A stretch of DNA of 64,000 nt from JAIBJN01 sp963802795 (GCA_963802795.1 CAWDJV010000004.1:372001-436000), one strand, 5' to 3'; positions 25,668 through 35,108 are shown, numbered from the stretch's first letter. The notes: generated by a model not told the origin, from the sequence alone. Numbers and translations: made by a program.

Positions 25668-26635
25668 CGAAGTGGGGGATCATCTCGACGGCCCACATCA
25701 ACCGGCTCGTCCTCGCGGGCGCCCGCGAGTCCGACCGGGTGGAGGTCGTCGCCGTCGCGAGCCGCGACCAGGCCCGCGCCGAGGCCTACGCCCGCGAGCA
25801 CGGCATCGAGCGTGCCCATGGAAGCTACGAGGCGCTCCTGGGCGACTCTGAAGTGGAGGCCGTCTACATCTCGCTTCCGAACGCGCCGCACGTCGAGTGG
25901 TCGATCAGGGCGCTCGAGGCCGGCAAGCACGTGCTCTGCGAGAAGCCCCTGAGCCGCCACGCGGAAGACGTCGAGCGCGCGTTCGACGTCGCGGATCGCA
26001 CCGGACGCCTCCTCTCCGAGGCGTTCATGTACCGGCACAACCCACAGACGCGGCGTCTGCGGGAGCTGGTCGAGGAGGGCGCGATCGGAGCCCTCAGGCT
26101 CGTGCGCTCGGCGTTCACCTTCAAGCTCGACGACGAGGCGAACGTCCGGCTCTCCGCGGAGCTCGAGGGCGGCGCCCTCATGGACGTGGGCTGTTACTGC
26201 GTCAGCGGCTCCCGCCTGCTCGGAGGCGAGCCCGAGCAGGTCCTCGGGCACCAGGTCGTCGGCCCGTCGGGGGTCGACGTGGTCTTCGCGGGGACGATGC
26301 GCTTCCCGGGCGACGTGGTCGCGCAGTTCGACTGCGGCTTTCGCACGCCGGACCGCGACGAGCTGGAGGTCGTGGGCGAGGAGGGGTCGCTCTTCCTCGA
26401 CGACCCGTGGCACTGCCGCACGCCGGTGATCGAGGTCCGGCGCGGCGACGGGCGGGACGAGATCGCCCTCGAGCCCGTCGACTCCTACCGGCTCGAGCTC
26501 GAGAACCTCAGCGACGCGATCTCCGGCGCAGCGCCGCCTCTCCTCGGCCGCGAGGACGCCGTCGGCCAGGCGCGCGCGATCGAGGCGCTCTACCGGTCGG
26601 CCGGCGAAGGCAGAGCCGTCTCCCTCACCGGCTGA
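25664..26635 (+). CDS. Gfo/Idh/MocA family NAD(P)-dependent sugar dehydrogenase
   Basis: 323 residues. The Rossmann start is WGIISTAHINRLVLAGA, followed by VAVASRDQARAEAYAREHGI, the EKP motif (VLCEKPLSRHA, about residue 93) with the catalytic lysine, and the substrate-site FMYRHNPQT and GGALMDVGCYCVSGSRLL. It most resembles xylose dehydrogenases and related sugar oxidoreductases. The start ATG overlaps the kinase stop, so it completes the sugar operon. Oxidation of xylose or another pentose is a reasonable guess. Confidence 0.85.
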   Translation: MTKWGIISTAHINRLVLAGARESDRVEVVAVASRDQARAEAYAREHGIERAHGSYEALLGDSEVEAVYISLPNAPHVEWSIRALEAGKHVLCEKPLSRHAEDVERAFDVADRTGRLLSEAFMYRHNPQTRRLRELVEEGAIGALRLVRSAFTFKLDDEANVRLSAELEGGALMDVGCYCVSGSRLLGGEPEQVLGHQVVGPSGVDVVFAGTMRFPGDVVAQFDCGFRTPDRDELEVVGEEGSLFLDDPWHCRTPVIEVRRGDGRDEIALEPVDSYRLELENLSDAISGAAPPLLGREDAVGQARAIEALYRSAGEGRAVSLTG

Positions 26636-26722
26636 TACCAAGCTCCGTCCGCGTCGTTACGAGCTCGGCACGCGTCGGCACACACGCGTGCGCCCGAGGC
26701 CGCTATCCCACCCGGGGCAGGT

Positions 26723-27408
26723 ATGGGCACCGACTTCGGCGCGCGGCTCCTCGGTCTTCTGCTCCCGGAGCGGTGCCTCGCGTGCGGGGCCGGCGACGAG
26801 CTGCTGTGCGGCGCCTGCCGCCGGGAGCTCGTCGTCCTCCGCGGGACGGTCTGCGCCCGCTGCGGCTGCCCGACGGCCTGGCCGGTGGAGCGCTGCGGCG
26901 AGTGCGCCGGGCGGAGGATTCCCTTCGCCTCCGCGCGGGCGGCGGTCGCCTACGACGGCCCCGCCCGGAGCCTCGTCACCGCCTGGAAGGAACACGGCCT
27001 CCGCCGCGTCGCAGGGCTTGCCGCCGAGCTCGTGACCGACGTCGTCGCGCGGCCGTCGGCCGACGCTCTCGCCTTCGTTCCGGGCGCGGGCGACCGCGTC
27101 GGCTGGCGCGGCGTCAACACGGCCGAAGCGCTCGCCCGCTCGCTCGCGGCGCATCTGGGAGCTGCCCGTCGTGCCGCTCCTCGCCCGCGCTCGCCGCTGT
27201 CCGCCCGCAGCGAGGCCTGCCGCGAGAGGCCCGGCGCGCGAACGTCCGCGACGCGTTCCGGGCCACCGGCGCCGCGCCGAGGGCGGTCGCGCTCGTGGAC
27301 GACGTCTACACGACCGGGGCCACAGTCTCCGCGGCGGCCCGCGAGCTGAAGAAGGCCGGTGCCCGCACCGTCCACGTCGTGACGTTCGCCCGCACCGTAC
27401 GAAGTTGA
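26723..27408 (+). pseudogene. comF: ComF-family phosphoribosyltransferase-like protein, two +1 frame breaks
   Basis: Reading through two extra bases gives a normal ComF of about 228 residues. The N-terminal zinc finger is clear: CLACGAGDELLCGAC, then CARCGCPTAWPVERCGEC. The phosphoribosyltransferase half has YDGPARSLVTAWKEHG and, near the end, the PRPP-loop VALVDDVYTTGATVSAAA. Frame changes are needed at about 27158 (CTG, extra G, GAG) and 27207 (CCC, extra G, CAG). ComF acts in DNA uptake in competent bacteria; in others its role is unclear. It may be functional if the extra bases are errors. Confidence 0.75.
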
Positions 27409-27665
27409 CCCCCGCTGGAATTTCGGCCCCACGCTGTCGTATAGTTCCGCCGCCGGAACCGCAGTGCCGGGCAGGCAGACATCGGCTGCGGAACCGCCAG
27501 TGGGGGGATCGCGAGCACGCAGACCACACAGCCAAGGCCGGTTCGCCACGAGGCCTTCCGCCTGTCGCCGACAGGCAGCCCGCGGCTGCGCCCGTCGCTC
27601 GCCCACCCGCGTCAACCCCTTCGGGGACGAGCCCGGGCATCGACGCTCGGGGAAAGGAGAGCGAT
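27409..27665 (+). other. Structured leader upstream of the metalloprotease gene
   Basis: About 257 bases without a gene. Hairpins visible on the plus strand are GCCTGTCG/CGACAGGC (27560-27576), CCCC-TTC-GGGG (27616-27626) and CGAGC...GCTCG (about 27629-27648), and the protease ribosome binding site follows. Two near-copies of GCCGGAACCGC/GCTGCGGAACCGC occur near 27450 and 27490. A structured 5' leader or riboswitch is possible, but I recognise no known class. Confidence 0.35.
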
Positions 27666-29726
27666 TTGACCAGGCGAATCGTCTGCATGGTTCTCGCGGT
27701 CGGCGTCTTCCTGGCGCTGGCGGCCGCGGCGACAGCCGCGCCTCCCGGCTTCAGGCCGATCGACAGCCAGGAGGCCGAATACCAGGACGACATGACCTGG
27801 GACGACTACAAGACCGTCCCGGGAACCGACTGGGCGAACCCCGCCCTCGCGCCGACCATCGAGAAGTGGAAGGTCGCGGTCGTCCTCACCGAGTTTGCGG
27901 ATCAACCGCTGAACATCACCCTGCCCGCGGGCTCGACGCTGTTCGGGAACCCGCAACCGGCGGGGTCCAACATTCCCCGCGCGCAGGCTCCGCAGTTCTA
28001 CGAGGACTTCCTCAACACGCCGAGCCCGCTGAACCACTTCACGACCATGAACAGCTACTGGATGGAGACGTCGCTGGGCCGCTACGGCGTCGAGATGGAG
28101 GCCTTCGGGCCGTACACCCTCACGGGCAACCAGTGGGAGTACTGGCTGCGCGACGCCGGCAACGCCGGCTCGGCCTGCCCGACGGGCTTCACGTGCATGC
28201 GCAACGCGCGCACCGAGGCGCGCGCGCTGTGGCTCGCCGAGGTGGGCATCGACGTCATCAACAGCTTCGACAACGTCATCTACGTCCAGGCCGGCCAGGA
28301 CGAGAGCTCCACCTGGCAGGAGTTCGGCGAGATGATCTTCCAGACGATGGACGACGTCACCGAGCCGTGGGGGAACCCCGATCCGACGAAGCCGAACTGG
28401 GCGCCCACGCGCTACATCCCGTGGACCTCGTTCGGGGCCGCGAAGGGCGTCTGGCCGAGCGCGAGCGGCAACACGTTCACGGCGGGCGAGAGCTCGGGCA
28501 TGGGCACGTACGCCCACGAGCTGAGCCACAACCTCGGCATCGGCGACAACTACAACAATCCGTACGGGATCCCGCAGCGACGCGACTTCACCGGTCCGTG
28601 GGACATGCTGAGCCGCGGCTCCTTCAACGGGCCGGGCGGTCCGCACCGGCGCTGGCTCATCCCCTCGACGGAGGGCGGCTCGCTCGGCTCGAGCCAGAAC
28701 CTCCGCAACCGGATGGAGCTCGGGATCATCGAGGAGGACAACGTCCTCCGGCTCGACCGGAACGCGCTGGACGAGTCCGGCGTCGTCGTCGCGAGGGTCA
28801 CTGCCCGCGTCGCCGACCCGGACCCCGGGGGGCTGTCAGGGCTGAACATCCAGCTCCTCCCGTCGCCGGACCTCGCAGACCCGGCGCGCGGCGACCAGTC
28901 GCCCGTGTGCAACATCAACACGGATCCGTTCTGCCCGGGCCCGACGTTGAACTCGTCGGGCGTCATCCAGACGAGCAGCCTCTACAACAACTACACCGTG
29001 GAGGTCGTCGACCGGCTCGGAGCGGACTCGTTCACGCCTGGGCACGGCGTCCTCTTCTCGAGGACGAAGAACCAGGACAGCCTCCCGTTCGTCTACATCA
29101 TGGACGCGCATCCCGAGGACATGAACAAGGTCGACTTCCTGCGGCCCGACGGGACGCCTTCCATGGTCACGATCGCCGACTGGCGCCAGCTGAACGACGC
29201 CACGTTCCACGCCGGCCTCGAGTCCGGGAGCCAGTACGAGTACGTGGACGAGCCGAACCGGCTCCACTTCTACGTCGTCGAGACGTTCCAGAGGCACGGG
29301 GTCCGCGACTATCAGGTCGCCGTCCGCTCGCTGGACGGCGACGGGCCCCACGCCCGCGGCGTCGACCTTCAGAACGGCAGGGTCGGCAAGCGGACGCGGA
29401 ACGGCTGGAACGACTGCACCTTCAACCTGAAGAACACAGGGATCTTCGTCCCCAAGACCGCGGTTCATCCCGAGGACGTGGACGGCTTCCTGCGAAACGA
29501 CGTCTACCGACTGTCGGCGACGATCGAGGGCGCGGGCTGGGAGACCCAGCTGTACAACGCGCTCGCGACCGCCAAGGCCGGCGACGACGCCGAAGTGCCG
29601 GTCTTCGTCACCCGCACGGGAGCGGGCCCGGAGTCGGCGGTCGTCAGGCTGACCGCGACCTCGGAGAGCGATCCGTCGAAGACGGACACCGCGACCTGCA
29701 GCGTCAGCGCCGGCGACCTCAGCTAG
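27666..29726 (+). CDS. Secreted M6-like metalloprotease
   Basis: 686 residues, TTG start behind AAAGGAGAG. A signal peptide (MTRRIVCMVLAVGVFLALAAAATAAP, read in two parts) is followed by a mature protein with WKVAVVLTEFADQP, NSYWMETSLGRYGVE, and the zincin motif HELSHNLGIGD (about residues 282-292), where the two His bind zinc and Glu is the general base. This is the immune inhibitor A/M6 arrangement. The C-terminal half has no domain I can name. Probably digests proteins outside the cell. A strong terminator follows. Confidence 0.85.
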   Translation: MTRRIVCMVLAVGVFLALAAAATAAPPGFRPIDSQEAEYQDDMTWDDYKTVPGTDWANPALAPTIEKWKVAVVLTEFADQPLNITLPAGSTLFGNPQPAGSNIPRAQAPQFYEDFLNTPSPLNHFTTMNSYWMETSLGRYGVEMEAFGPYTLTGNQWEYWLRDAGNAGSACPTGFTCMRNARTEARALWLAEVGIDVINSFDNVIYVQAGQDESSTWQEFGEMIFQTMDDVTEPWGNPDPTKPNWAPTRYIPWTSFGAAKGVWPSASGNTFTAGESSGMGTYAHELSHNLGIGDNYNNPYGIPQRRDFTGPWDMLSRGSFNGPGGPHRRWLIPSTEGGSLGSSQNLRNRMELGIIEEDNVLRLDRNALDESGVVVARVTARVADPDPGGLSGLNIQLLPSPDLADPARGDQSPVCNINTDPFCPGPTLNSSGVIQTSSLYNNYTVEVVDRLGADSFTPGHGVLFSRTKNQDSLPFVYIMDAHPEDMNKVDFLRPDGTPSMVTIADWRQLNDATFHAGLESGSQYEYVDEPNRLHFYVVETFQRHGVRDYQVAVRSLDGDGPHARGVDLQNGRVGKRTRNGWNDCTFNLKNTGIFVPKTAVHPEDVDGFLRNDVYRLSATIEGAGWETQLYNALATAKAGDDAEVPVFVTRTGAGPESAVVRLTATSESDPSKTDTATCSVSAGDLS

Positions 29727-29734
29727 CGAGACGA

Positions 29735-29771
29735 GAGAGCGACCCCCGCCACGCACGCGGGGGTCGCTCTC
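29735..29771 (+). terminator. Strong terminator after the metalloprotease gene
   Basis: A perfect 15-bp stem (GAGAGCGACCCCCGC paired with GCGGGGGTCGCTCTC) with a 7-base loop, starting 9 bases after the stop. Only a short GTTG follows instead of a T tract. Confidence 0.9.
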
Positions 29772-29830
29772 GTTGCCTCGCCCTCGGGAACGGGGGTAGG
29801 CTGCCGGGCAGACCGACGAGGGAGGGTCAG

Positions 29831-30382
29831 GTGAGACTTCAGGTCAAGGGCAGGAACGTCGAGGTCAGCGACAGCCTCAGGACCTACGCCCAGGAGAAGC
29901 TCGGCAAGCTGGACAAGCATCTGAACCAGGCCGCCCGGCTCGAGCTCGAGCTGGCGGTCGAGAAGAACCCGTCGATCCACGAGAATCAGATCGCCGAAGG
30001 CACCATCTGGACGAAGGGGCCGGTGCTCCGCGCGCGCGAGAGCTCGGCCGACATGCGGGCCGCGATCGACCTCCTCGTCGAGAAGCTCGAGCGCCAGGCG
30101 AAGCGGTACCGCGAGAAGCGGCGCCGCGGACCGGGCGGTCGCGCGGCAAACGAGCTCGCGGAAGCGGAGGCAATCCCGGTGGTACCCGATGAAGAAAGCC
30201 CCGTGATCGTCAAGACGAAGCAGTTCGCGGTCAAGCCGATGTCGCCGGAGGAGGCCGTTCTCCAGCTCGAGCTGATCGGCCACGACTTCTTCGTCTTCCA
30301 GAACGCCGACTCGAACGACGTGAACGTCGTGTACAGGCGGCGCGACGGCAACTACGGGCTCATCGAGCCCCAGGTCGGGTAG
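29831..30382 (+). CDS. hpf: Ribosome hibernation promoting factor, long form
   Basis: 183 residues, GTG start behind GGAGGGTCAG. The N-terminal RaiA domain begins LQVKGRNVEVSDSLRTYAQEKLGKL; the C-terminal domain (about 125-183) has VIVKTKQFAVKPMSPEEAVLQLELIGHDFFVF (in parts), which makes ribosomes dimerise in long-form HPF. It silences 70S ribosomes in stationary phase. A possible -10 (TAGGCT) is at 29796-29801. It lies just upstream of secA, a common position in actinobacteria. Confidence 0.93.
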   Translation: MRLQVKGRNVEVSDSLRTYAQEKLGKLDKHLNQAARLELELAVEKNPSIHENQIAEGTIWTKGPVLRARESSADMRAAIDLLVEKLERQAKRYREKRRRGPGGRAANELAEAEAIPVVPDEESPVIVKTKQFAVKPMSPEEAVLQLELIGHDFFVFQNADSNDVNVVYRRRDGNYGLIEPQVG

Positions 30383-30388
30383 GCCACC

Positions 30389-30925
30389 GTGCCCGGCGAC
30401 GAGATCGGCGATCCCCGCCTCTTCCGCTGGGTCGAGACCGGGGTGTCGGGGCTCGCGCGTCAGCGCGAGTGGGATGCGACCGCCATCGTCGAGCTCCCCT
30501 CGCTTGCGGGCTGGGACCTGCAGGAGCTCGAGTTTCGCCTCCTCGGCGACGGCTCCGTCGTCGGGGACGTTCCGGCCGAGGCGGTGCGCGAGCTCACCGG
30601 CGAGCTCAGGCTCGACCCGCCCTACGCGGTGCAGGCCGTTCGCCAGGGCGGCGACGAGTGGATGGTCGGCGCCCTGCAGCTCGAGTCCGAAGTGGTCTCG
30701 CTCCCCGCGGGCATCGAGGCGCTCTCCCTCGAGGTGGCGGTCCCGCCCGAAGGCGAGACGATGCTCCTGGTCGACGGTGACGTCGTCGCGGAGGCGCCGG
30801 AAGGCCCCGCGGGCGAAGCGGTTCGTGAGCTGGAACGACTCGGCCGCGAGCGCTTTCGGGCTTTCGTCGCGCGTGCCGATAGGGTGGCGGACGGTCGCTG
30901 GGATCTCACCGTCGACCCCCTCTGA
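30389..30925 (+). CDS. Hypothetical protein between hpf and secA
   Basis: 178 residues, GTG start 6 bases after hpf. Acidic, no signal peptide or membrane helix; sequence such as DWTAIVELPSLAGWDLQEL-like stretches and VVSLPAGIEALSLEVAVPPEGETMLLVDGDVV suggest an all-beta domain followed by a C-terminal helix (GEAVRELERLGRERFRAFVAR). I do not recognise the family. The codon use and tight spacing to hpf support a real gene in the same transcript. Confidence 0.7.
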   Translation: MPGDEIGDPRLFRWVETGVSGLARQREWDATAIVELPSLAGWDLQELEFRLLGDGSVVGDVPAEAVRELTGELRLDPPYAVQAVRQGGDEWMVGALQLESEVVSLPAGIEALSLEVAVPPEGETMLLVDGDVVAEAPEGPAGEAVRELERLGRERFRAFVARADRVADGRWDLTVDPL

Positions 30926-30936
30926 ACCCGGCTCGC

Positions 30937-30942
30937 TAACCT
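30937..30942 (+). promoter_or_regulatory. -10 box immediately before secA
   Basis: TAACCT in CGCTAACCTAGATCAC ends 7 bases before the secA ATG at 30950, and no Shine-Dalgarno lies between, so transcription probably starts at or within a base of the ATG (leaderless). Confidence 0.45.
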
Positions 30943-30949
30943 AGATCAC

Positions 30950-33622
30950 ATGCCCCAGAACTACGGCGCCCTCGAGAAGGTCCTCCGCGTCGGCGAGGGG
31001 CGTCGACTCAAGCGCCTCGCCCAGAAGGCCGACTACGTCGCCTCGCTCGAGCCCGACTTCGAGCGGCTCTCCGACGCCGAGCTCGCGGGCAAGACCGCCG
31101 AGTACCGGCAGCGGCTCGAGAACGGCGAGCCGCTCGCCGACCTCGTCTTCGAGGCGTTCGCGGCAGTTCGCGAGGGGGCCAAGCGCTCGGTCGGCATGCG
31201 CCACTTCGACGTGCAGGCCATGGGTGCGATCGTCCTCCACGAGGGCGACATCGCCGAGATGAAGACCGGCGAGGGGAAGACCCTCGTGGCCACGATGCCG
31301 CTCTTCCTGAACGCGCTGACGGCCGAGGGAGTGCACCTCGTGACGGTGAACGACTACCTCGCCAAGCGCGACGCGGAGTGGATGGGCCCCGTCTACGAGG
31401 CGGTCGGCATGCGCGCGTCCTTCATCCGGAACCAGATGCCTTTCGCGGAGCGGAAGGACGCCTACGCCGCCGACATCATCTACGGGACGAACTCCGAGTT
31501 CGGCTTCGACTACCTGCGAGACAACATGGCGACCTCTCTGGCGGCCACCGTCCAGCGCAGCCACGCCTACGCGATCGTCGACGAGGTGGACTCGATCCTC
31601 ATCGACGAGGCGCGCACGCCGCTCATCATCTCCGGCGAGCCGCAGACCGCCGCGCGGACCTATTACGACTTCGCCCGGGTCGTCCGCACGCTCACCGGCA
31701 TTCCCACGAAGTTCGTCCCCAAGGGCATGGAGAAGCCCGAGGACGACGCCGACTACGAGTTCGACGAGAAGTTCAAGACCGTCTCGCCGCGCCACAGCGC
31801 CATCGAGACGGTGGAGCGCATGCTCGGGGTCGAGAACCTCTACGAGCCGCAGCACGCCCAGCTAGTCAACCACCTGATCCAGGGGCTGAAGGCGGAGTCG
31901 CTCTACCAGCGCGACGTCGACTACGTCGTCCAGGACGGCGAGGTGAAGATCGTCGACGAGTTCACGGGCCGGATCATGGAGGGCCGCCGCTGGTCGGAAG
32001 GGCTTCACCAGGCGGTCGAGGCCAAGGAGGGCGTCGCCATCCGCGAGGAGCACGTCACGCTGGCGACGATCACGCTCCAGAACTACTTCCGCCTCTACGA
32101 GAAGCTCGCCGGGATGACGGGAACCGCCAAGACCGAGGAGAAAGAGTTCCAGGAGATCTACAACCTCTCCGTGGTCCAGATTCCCACCAACGAGCCGATC
32201 GCGCGCGCCGACGAGAACGACTACATCTACAAGACGACAGAGGCCAAGTACGACGCGGTCATCGCCGACATCAAGGAGCGCCACGACGAGGGCCAGCCCG
32301 TCCTCGTCGGCTCGATCTCCGTCGAGGTCTCCGAGCACCTTGCGGCGCTGCTCGAGCGCCAGGGAATCAAGCACAACGTCCTGAACGCGAAACAGCACGA
32401 GCGCGAGGCGGAGATCATCACGAACGCCGGCGAGCCCGGCGCCGTCACGATCGCGACGAACATGGCCGGCCGCGGCGTCGACATCAAGCTCGGCGAAGGG
32501 GTGCGCGAGCTCGGCGGGCTCTACGTCCTCGGCACCGAGCGGCACGAGGCCCGGCGCATCGACAACCAGCTCCGCGGGCGCTCCGGGCGCCAGGGAGACC
32601 CCGGCGAGTCCCGCTTCTACCTCTCGGCCCAGGACGACCTCGTGCGGCTCTTCGCCGGCGACCGCATCTACAACATCATCGAGCGCTTCAAGCTCCCCGA
32701 CGACCAGCCCATGGAGGCCTCGATCCTCTCGAAGCAGATCGAGAACGCCCAGAAGAAGGTCGAGGAGCAGAACTTCGTCTCCCGCAAGAACGTCCTCAAG
32801 TACGACGACGTCATGAACGTCCAGCGGATGGTCATCTACGAGCAGCGCCGCCGCGTGCTCGAGGGCGCCGACCTCTCCGCGGAGATCGAAGGCTGGATGG
32901 ACGAGCTCGTCGCGCGCATCGTCTACGAGCACACCGAGTCCGACTACCAGGAGGAGTGGGACCTCGACAGCCTCTTCAAGGAGATGGAGGGTCTCTACGA
33001 GACCGAGATCTCGCCGGAGGAGCTGGGCCCGTCGCTGACGCGCGAGGAGCTCATCGAGGAGTTCCAGACGGACGTGAGCGACGCCTACGCGGCAAAGGCA
33101 GAGGAGTACGGTCCGGAGCTCCTGCGCGAGGTCGAGCGCTACCTCGTCCTCCAGGTCGTCGACACGCGCTGGCGAGAGCACCTCGAGTCGATGGAGTACA
33201 TGCGCGACGGGATCCACCTGAGGGCGATGGCGCAGAAGGATCCGCTCTCCGAGTACCGCTCCGAAGGCCACGGGATGTTCGAGGAGCTGACGACGATCAT
33301 TCAGGAGGAGGTCGTCCGCTACCTGCTCCGCATCCAGATCGAGCGCCCGCCGGAGCAGCCCGAGGCGGAGCCGGCGGCGGCCGGGAACGGCGATCTCGTC
33401 TACGAGCACGAGTCGGTCGCCGGCGCCGACCTGATCAGGGCGGCAGGCGCCCCTCCCGCGGAGGGCGCGCGGACGCCGGGCGCGACCGCGGGCGCCGGAG
33501 CCGGCGCGGCGACGACCGTCTCGACGGGGCAGCGCATCGCCTCGGACTGGGACCGTGTCGGCCGGAACGACCCCTGCCCCTGCGGCTCGGGCAAGAAGTA
33601 CAAGCGCTGCCACGGCGCGTAG
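30950..33622 (+). CDS. secA: Protein translocase ATPase SecA
   Basis: 890 residues; drives proteins through SecYEG. Walker A region EMKTGEGKTLVATMPLFLN (about residues 103-121), the DEAD-type box DEVDSILIDEARTPL (about 207-221), the preprotein cross-linking domain around YYDFARVVRTLTG, motif TNMAGRGVDIKLGEGV, and ALRGRSGRQGDPG-type RQLRGRSGRQGDPGESRFYLS are present. The C-terminal zinc/SecB-type tail is complete: DPCPCGSGKKYKRCHG. It is a full-length canonical SecA; no second SecA is in the window. Confidence 0.98.
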   Translation: MPQNYGALEKVLRVGEGRRLKRLAQKADYVASLEPDFERLSDAELAGKTAEYRQRLENGEPLADLVFEAFAAVREGAKRSVGMRHFDVQAMGAIVLHEGDIAEMKTGEGKTLVATMPLFLNALTAEGVHLVTVNDYLAKRDAEWMGPVYEAVGMRASFIRNQMPFAERKDAYAADIIYGTNSEFGFDYLRDNMATSLAATVQRSHAYAIVDEVDSILIDEARTPLIISGEPQTAARTYYDFARVVRTLTGIPTKFVPKGMEKPEDDADYEFDEKFKTVSPRHSAIETVERMLGVENLYEPQHAQLVNHLIQGLKAESLYQRDVDYVVQDGEVKIVDEFTGRIMEGRRWSEGLHQAVEAKEGVAIREEHVTLATITLQNYFRLYEKLAGMTGTAKTEEKEFQEIYNLSVVQIPTNEPIARADENDYIYKTTEAKYDAVIADIKERHDEGQPVLVGSISVEVSEHLAALLERQGIKHNVLNAKQHEREAEIITNAGEPGAVTIATNMAGRGVDIKLGEGVRELGGLYVLGTERHEARRIDNQLRGRSGRQGDPGESRFYLSAQDDLVRLFAGDRIYNIIERFKLPDDQPMEASILSKQIENAQKKVEEQNFVSRKNVLKYDDVMNVQRMVIYEQRRRVLEGADLSAEIEGWMDELVARIVYEHTESDYQEEWDLDSLFKEMEGLYETEISPEELGPSLTREELIEEFQTDVSDAYAAKAEEYGPELLREVERYLVLQVVDTRWREHLESMEYMRDGIHLRAMAQKDPLSEYRSEGHGMFEELTTIIQEEVVRYLLRIQIERPPEQPEAEPAAAGNGDLVYEHESVAGADLIRAAGAPPAEGARTPGATAGAGAGAATTVSTGQRIASDWDRVGRNDPCPCGSGKKYKRCHGA

Positions 33623-33701
33623 CCGCCCGTCTCCGTCACGGATCGTCACACTCCCGTCACCTTCCGCGCGCCACGGGTGCGGTTTTCCTGGTTACGCTCG
33701 T

Positions 33702-33727
33702 AGCGGGTGGAGGCACGGGGTGGCCCC
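33702..33727 (+). repeat. 26-bp repeat, inverted copy of 6199-6224
   Basis: Identical over 26 bases to the minus strand at 6199-6224, and loosely similar for a further 40 bases (both continue toward GAGGCG and CGGGC). It contains GGAGG followed 7 bases later by GTG, like a small-ORF start, but the predicted products differ after three residues. It lies 62 bases upstream of the prfB start. Confidence 0.7.
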
Positions 33728-33776
33728 ACAGCCCGACCGAGGCGAGGCCCTGGCGGGCGCCGTTCTCCGGGCGCGC

Positions 33777-33782
33777 TACGAT
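33777..33782 (+). promoter_or_regulatory. -10 box immediately before prfB
   Basis: TACGAT in GCGCTACGATCC ends 7 bases before the GTG at 33790, consistent with leaderless transcription of prfB. Confidence 0.45.
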
Positions 33783-33789
33783 CCAGTTC

Positions 33790-34897
33790 GTGGCCGAACG
33801 GAGCGCCGTAGAGCGAGAGCTCGCAGAGATCGGGACCCAGCTCTCCTGGGTCCGTGATTACCTTTGACCCTGACGGGTTGAGCTCACGCCTGGCCGAGCT
33901 CGAGGCGGCGATGGGGGAGCCGGGCTTCTGGGACGACCAGCAGACGGCGGCCCGCATCTCCGCCGAGCACGCGCGGCTGTCCCGCCGGCTCGACGACTAC
34001 GACCGCCTCCGCGGCGAGGCCGACGACCTGGGCGAGCTTCTCGCGCTCGCCTCGGAGGACGGCGAGCTCGACGAGATCGAGCAGAGCGCCCTCGCGCTGC
34101 GACTGCAGCTCGACCGCCTCCAGGAGGAGTCGCTCTTCAGCGGCGACTACGACGCGGGCGACGCGGTCGTCTCGATCCACGCGGGCACCGGCGGGACCGA
34201 TGCCCAGGACTGGGCCGAGATCATGCTCCGGATGTATCTCCGCTGGGCGTCCGAGCGCGGCTTCCGTACCGACCTGCTCGAGGCCTCCCCCGGCGAGGAG
34301 GCGGGGATCAAGTCTGCGACCTTCACGGTGGAGGGGGAGAACGCCTACGGGACGCTCAAGGCCGAGCGCGGCGTCCACCGCCTCGTGCGGCTCTCGCCGT
34401 TCGACCAGGCGCACCGCCGACACACCTCGTTCGCCCAGGTGATCGCGAGCCCGCTCGTCACGGACGAAGGCGCCATCGAGGTCGACGAGTCCGACCTCCG
34501 GATCGACACGTACCGTGCGAGCGGTGCCGGGGGCCAGCACGTGAACAAGACCGATTCGGCGGTCCGCATCACGCACCTGCCCACCGGAATCGTCGTCCAG
34601 TGCCAGAACGAGCGCTCGCAGCTCTCCAACCGGCAGACCGCCATGCGGATCCTGCGAAGCCGCCTCGCCGAGCACGAGCTCGAGCGCCGGGAGGCGGAGC
34701 TCGCGGCCGAGCGCGGGGAGGTGCTCGACACGGGCTTCGGAAGCCAGATCCGCAGCTACGTCCTCCACCCTTACCAGCTCGTGAAGGATCACCGCACCGA
34801 CGTCGAAGAGGGAAACGCCCAGGCCGTGCTCGACGGGGACCTCGACCCATTCATCCGCGCCTATCTGCTCGCGCACGCGACGGGAGCCGTGGTGTAG
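33790..34897 (+). CDS. prfB: Peptide chain release factor 2 with programmed +1 frameshift
   Basis: Release factor for UAA and UGA. Translation from GTG 33790 gives MAERSAVERELAEIGTQLSW then RDYL and meets TGA at 33865-33867. The site is the classic CTT TGA C (33862-33868); shifting +1 continues as DPDGLSSRLAELEAAMGEPGFWDD to the stop at 34897, for about 368 residues. The catalytic GGQ motif is in RASGAGGQHVNKTDSAV. The frameshift lets RF2 regulate its own level: when RF2 is low, ribosomes pause at TGA and shift. The upstream Shine-Dalgarno-like stimulator seen in E. coli is only weak here (CTGGGTCC). Confidence 0.95.
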
Positions 34898-34921
34898 TGC
34901 GCTTCCGGCCCGACCGTTGCG

Positions 34922-34927
34922 GTAGAA
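34922..34927 (+). promoter_or_regulatory. Possible -10 box upstream of ftsE
   Basis: TAGAAT in GCGGTAGAATCGCC, 25 bases after the prfB stop and about 180 bases before the favoured ftsE start. It could start a transcript for ftsE-ftsX and the following genes. Confidence 0.4.
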
Positions 34928-35108
34928 TCGCCTGCCCGTACGCAACGCGCCTTCGGGAGTGGCGCCGCCTAGACCTGTGCAGGAAGCGGATCTCACACAA
35001 CAGTTGGAAGGCCCTCGGGTGCGTGCGGTCGCGCTCGACGGCGACGGTGCCCGGCCGGCGGCCGCGGCCGAGACTGACACGGGCGTAGTCGAGCCGTCCG
35101 GCGCTCCG

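Noticed and set aside
27409..27665. Riboswitch upstream of the metalloprotease gene
   Set aside because: Hairpins are present, but I could not match the conserved cores of cobalamin, c-di-GMP or c-di-AMP riboswitches, so only a structured leader is noted.
33721..33857. Small leader peptide beginning at the GTG inside the 26-bp repeat before prfB
   Set aside because: It has a ribosome-site-like GGAGG, but the encoded peptide diverges after a few residues from the other copy and overlaps the prfB start in another frame.
34959..35108. 50-residue N-terminal extension of FtsE from an upstream GTG
   Set aside because: FtsE proteins normally start at the MIVF-type position; the extension has no similarity to the family.
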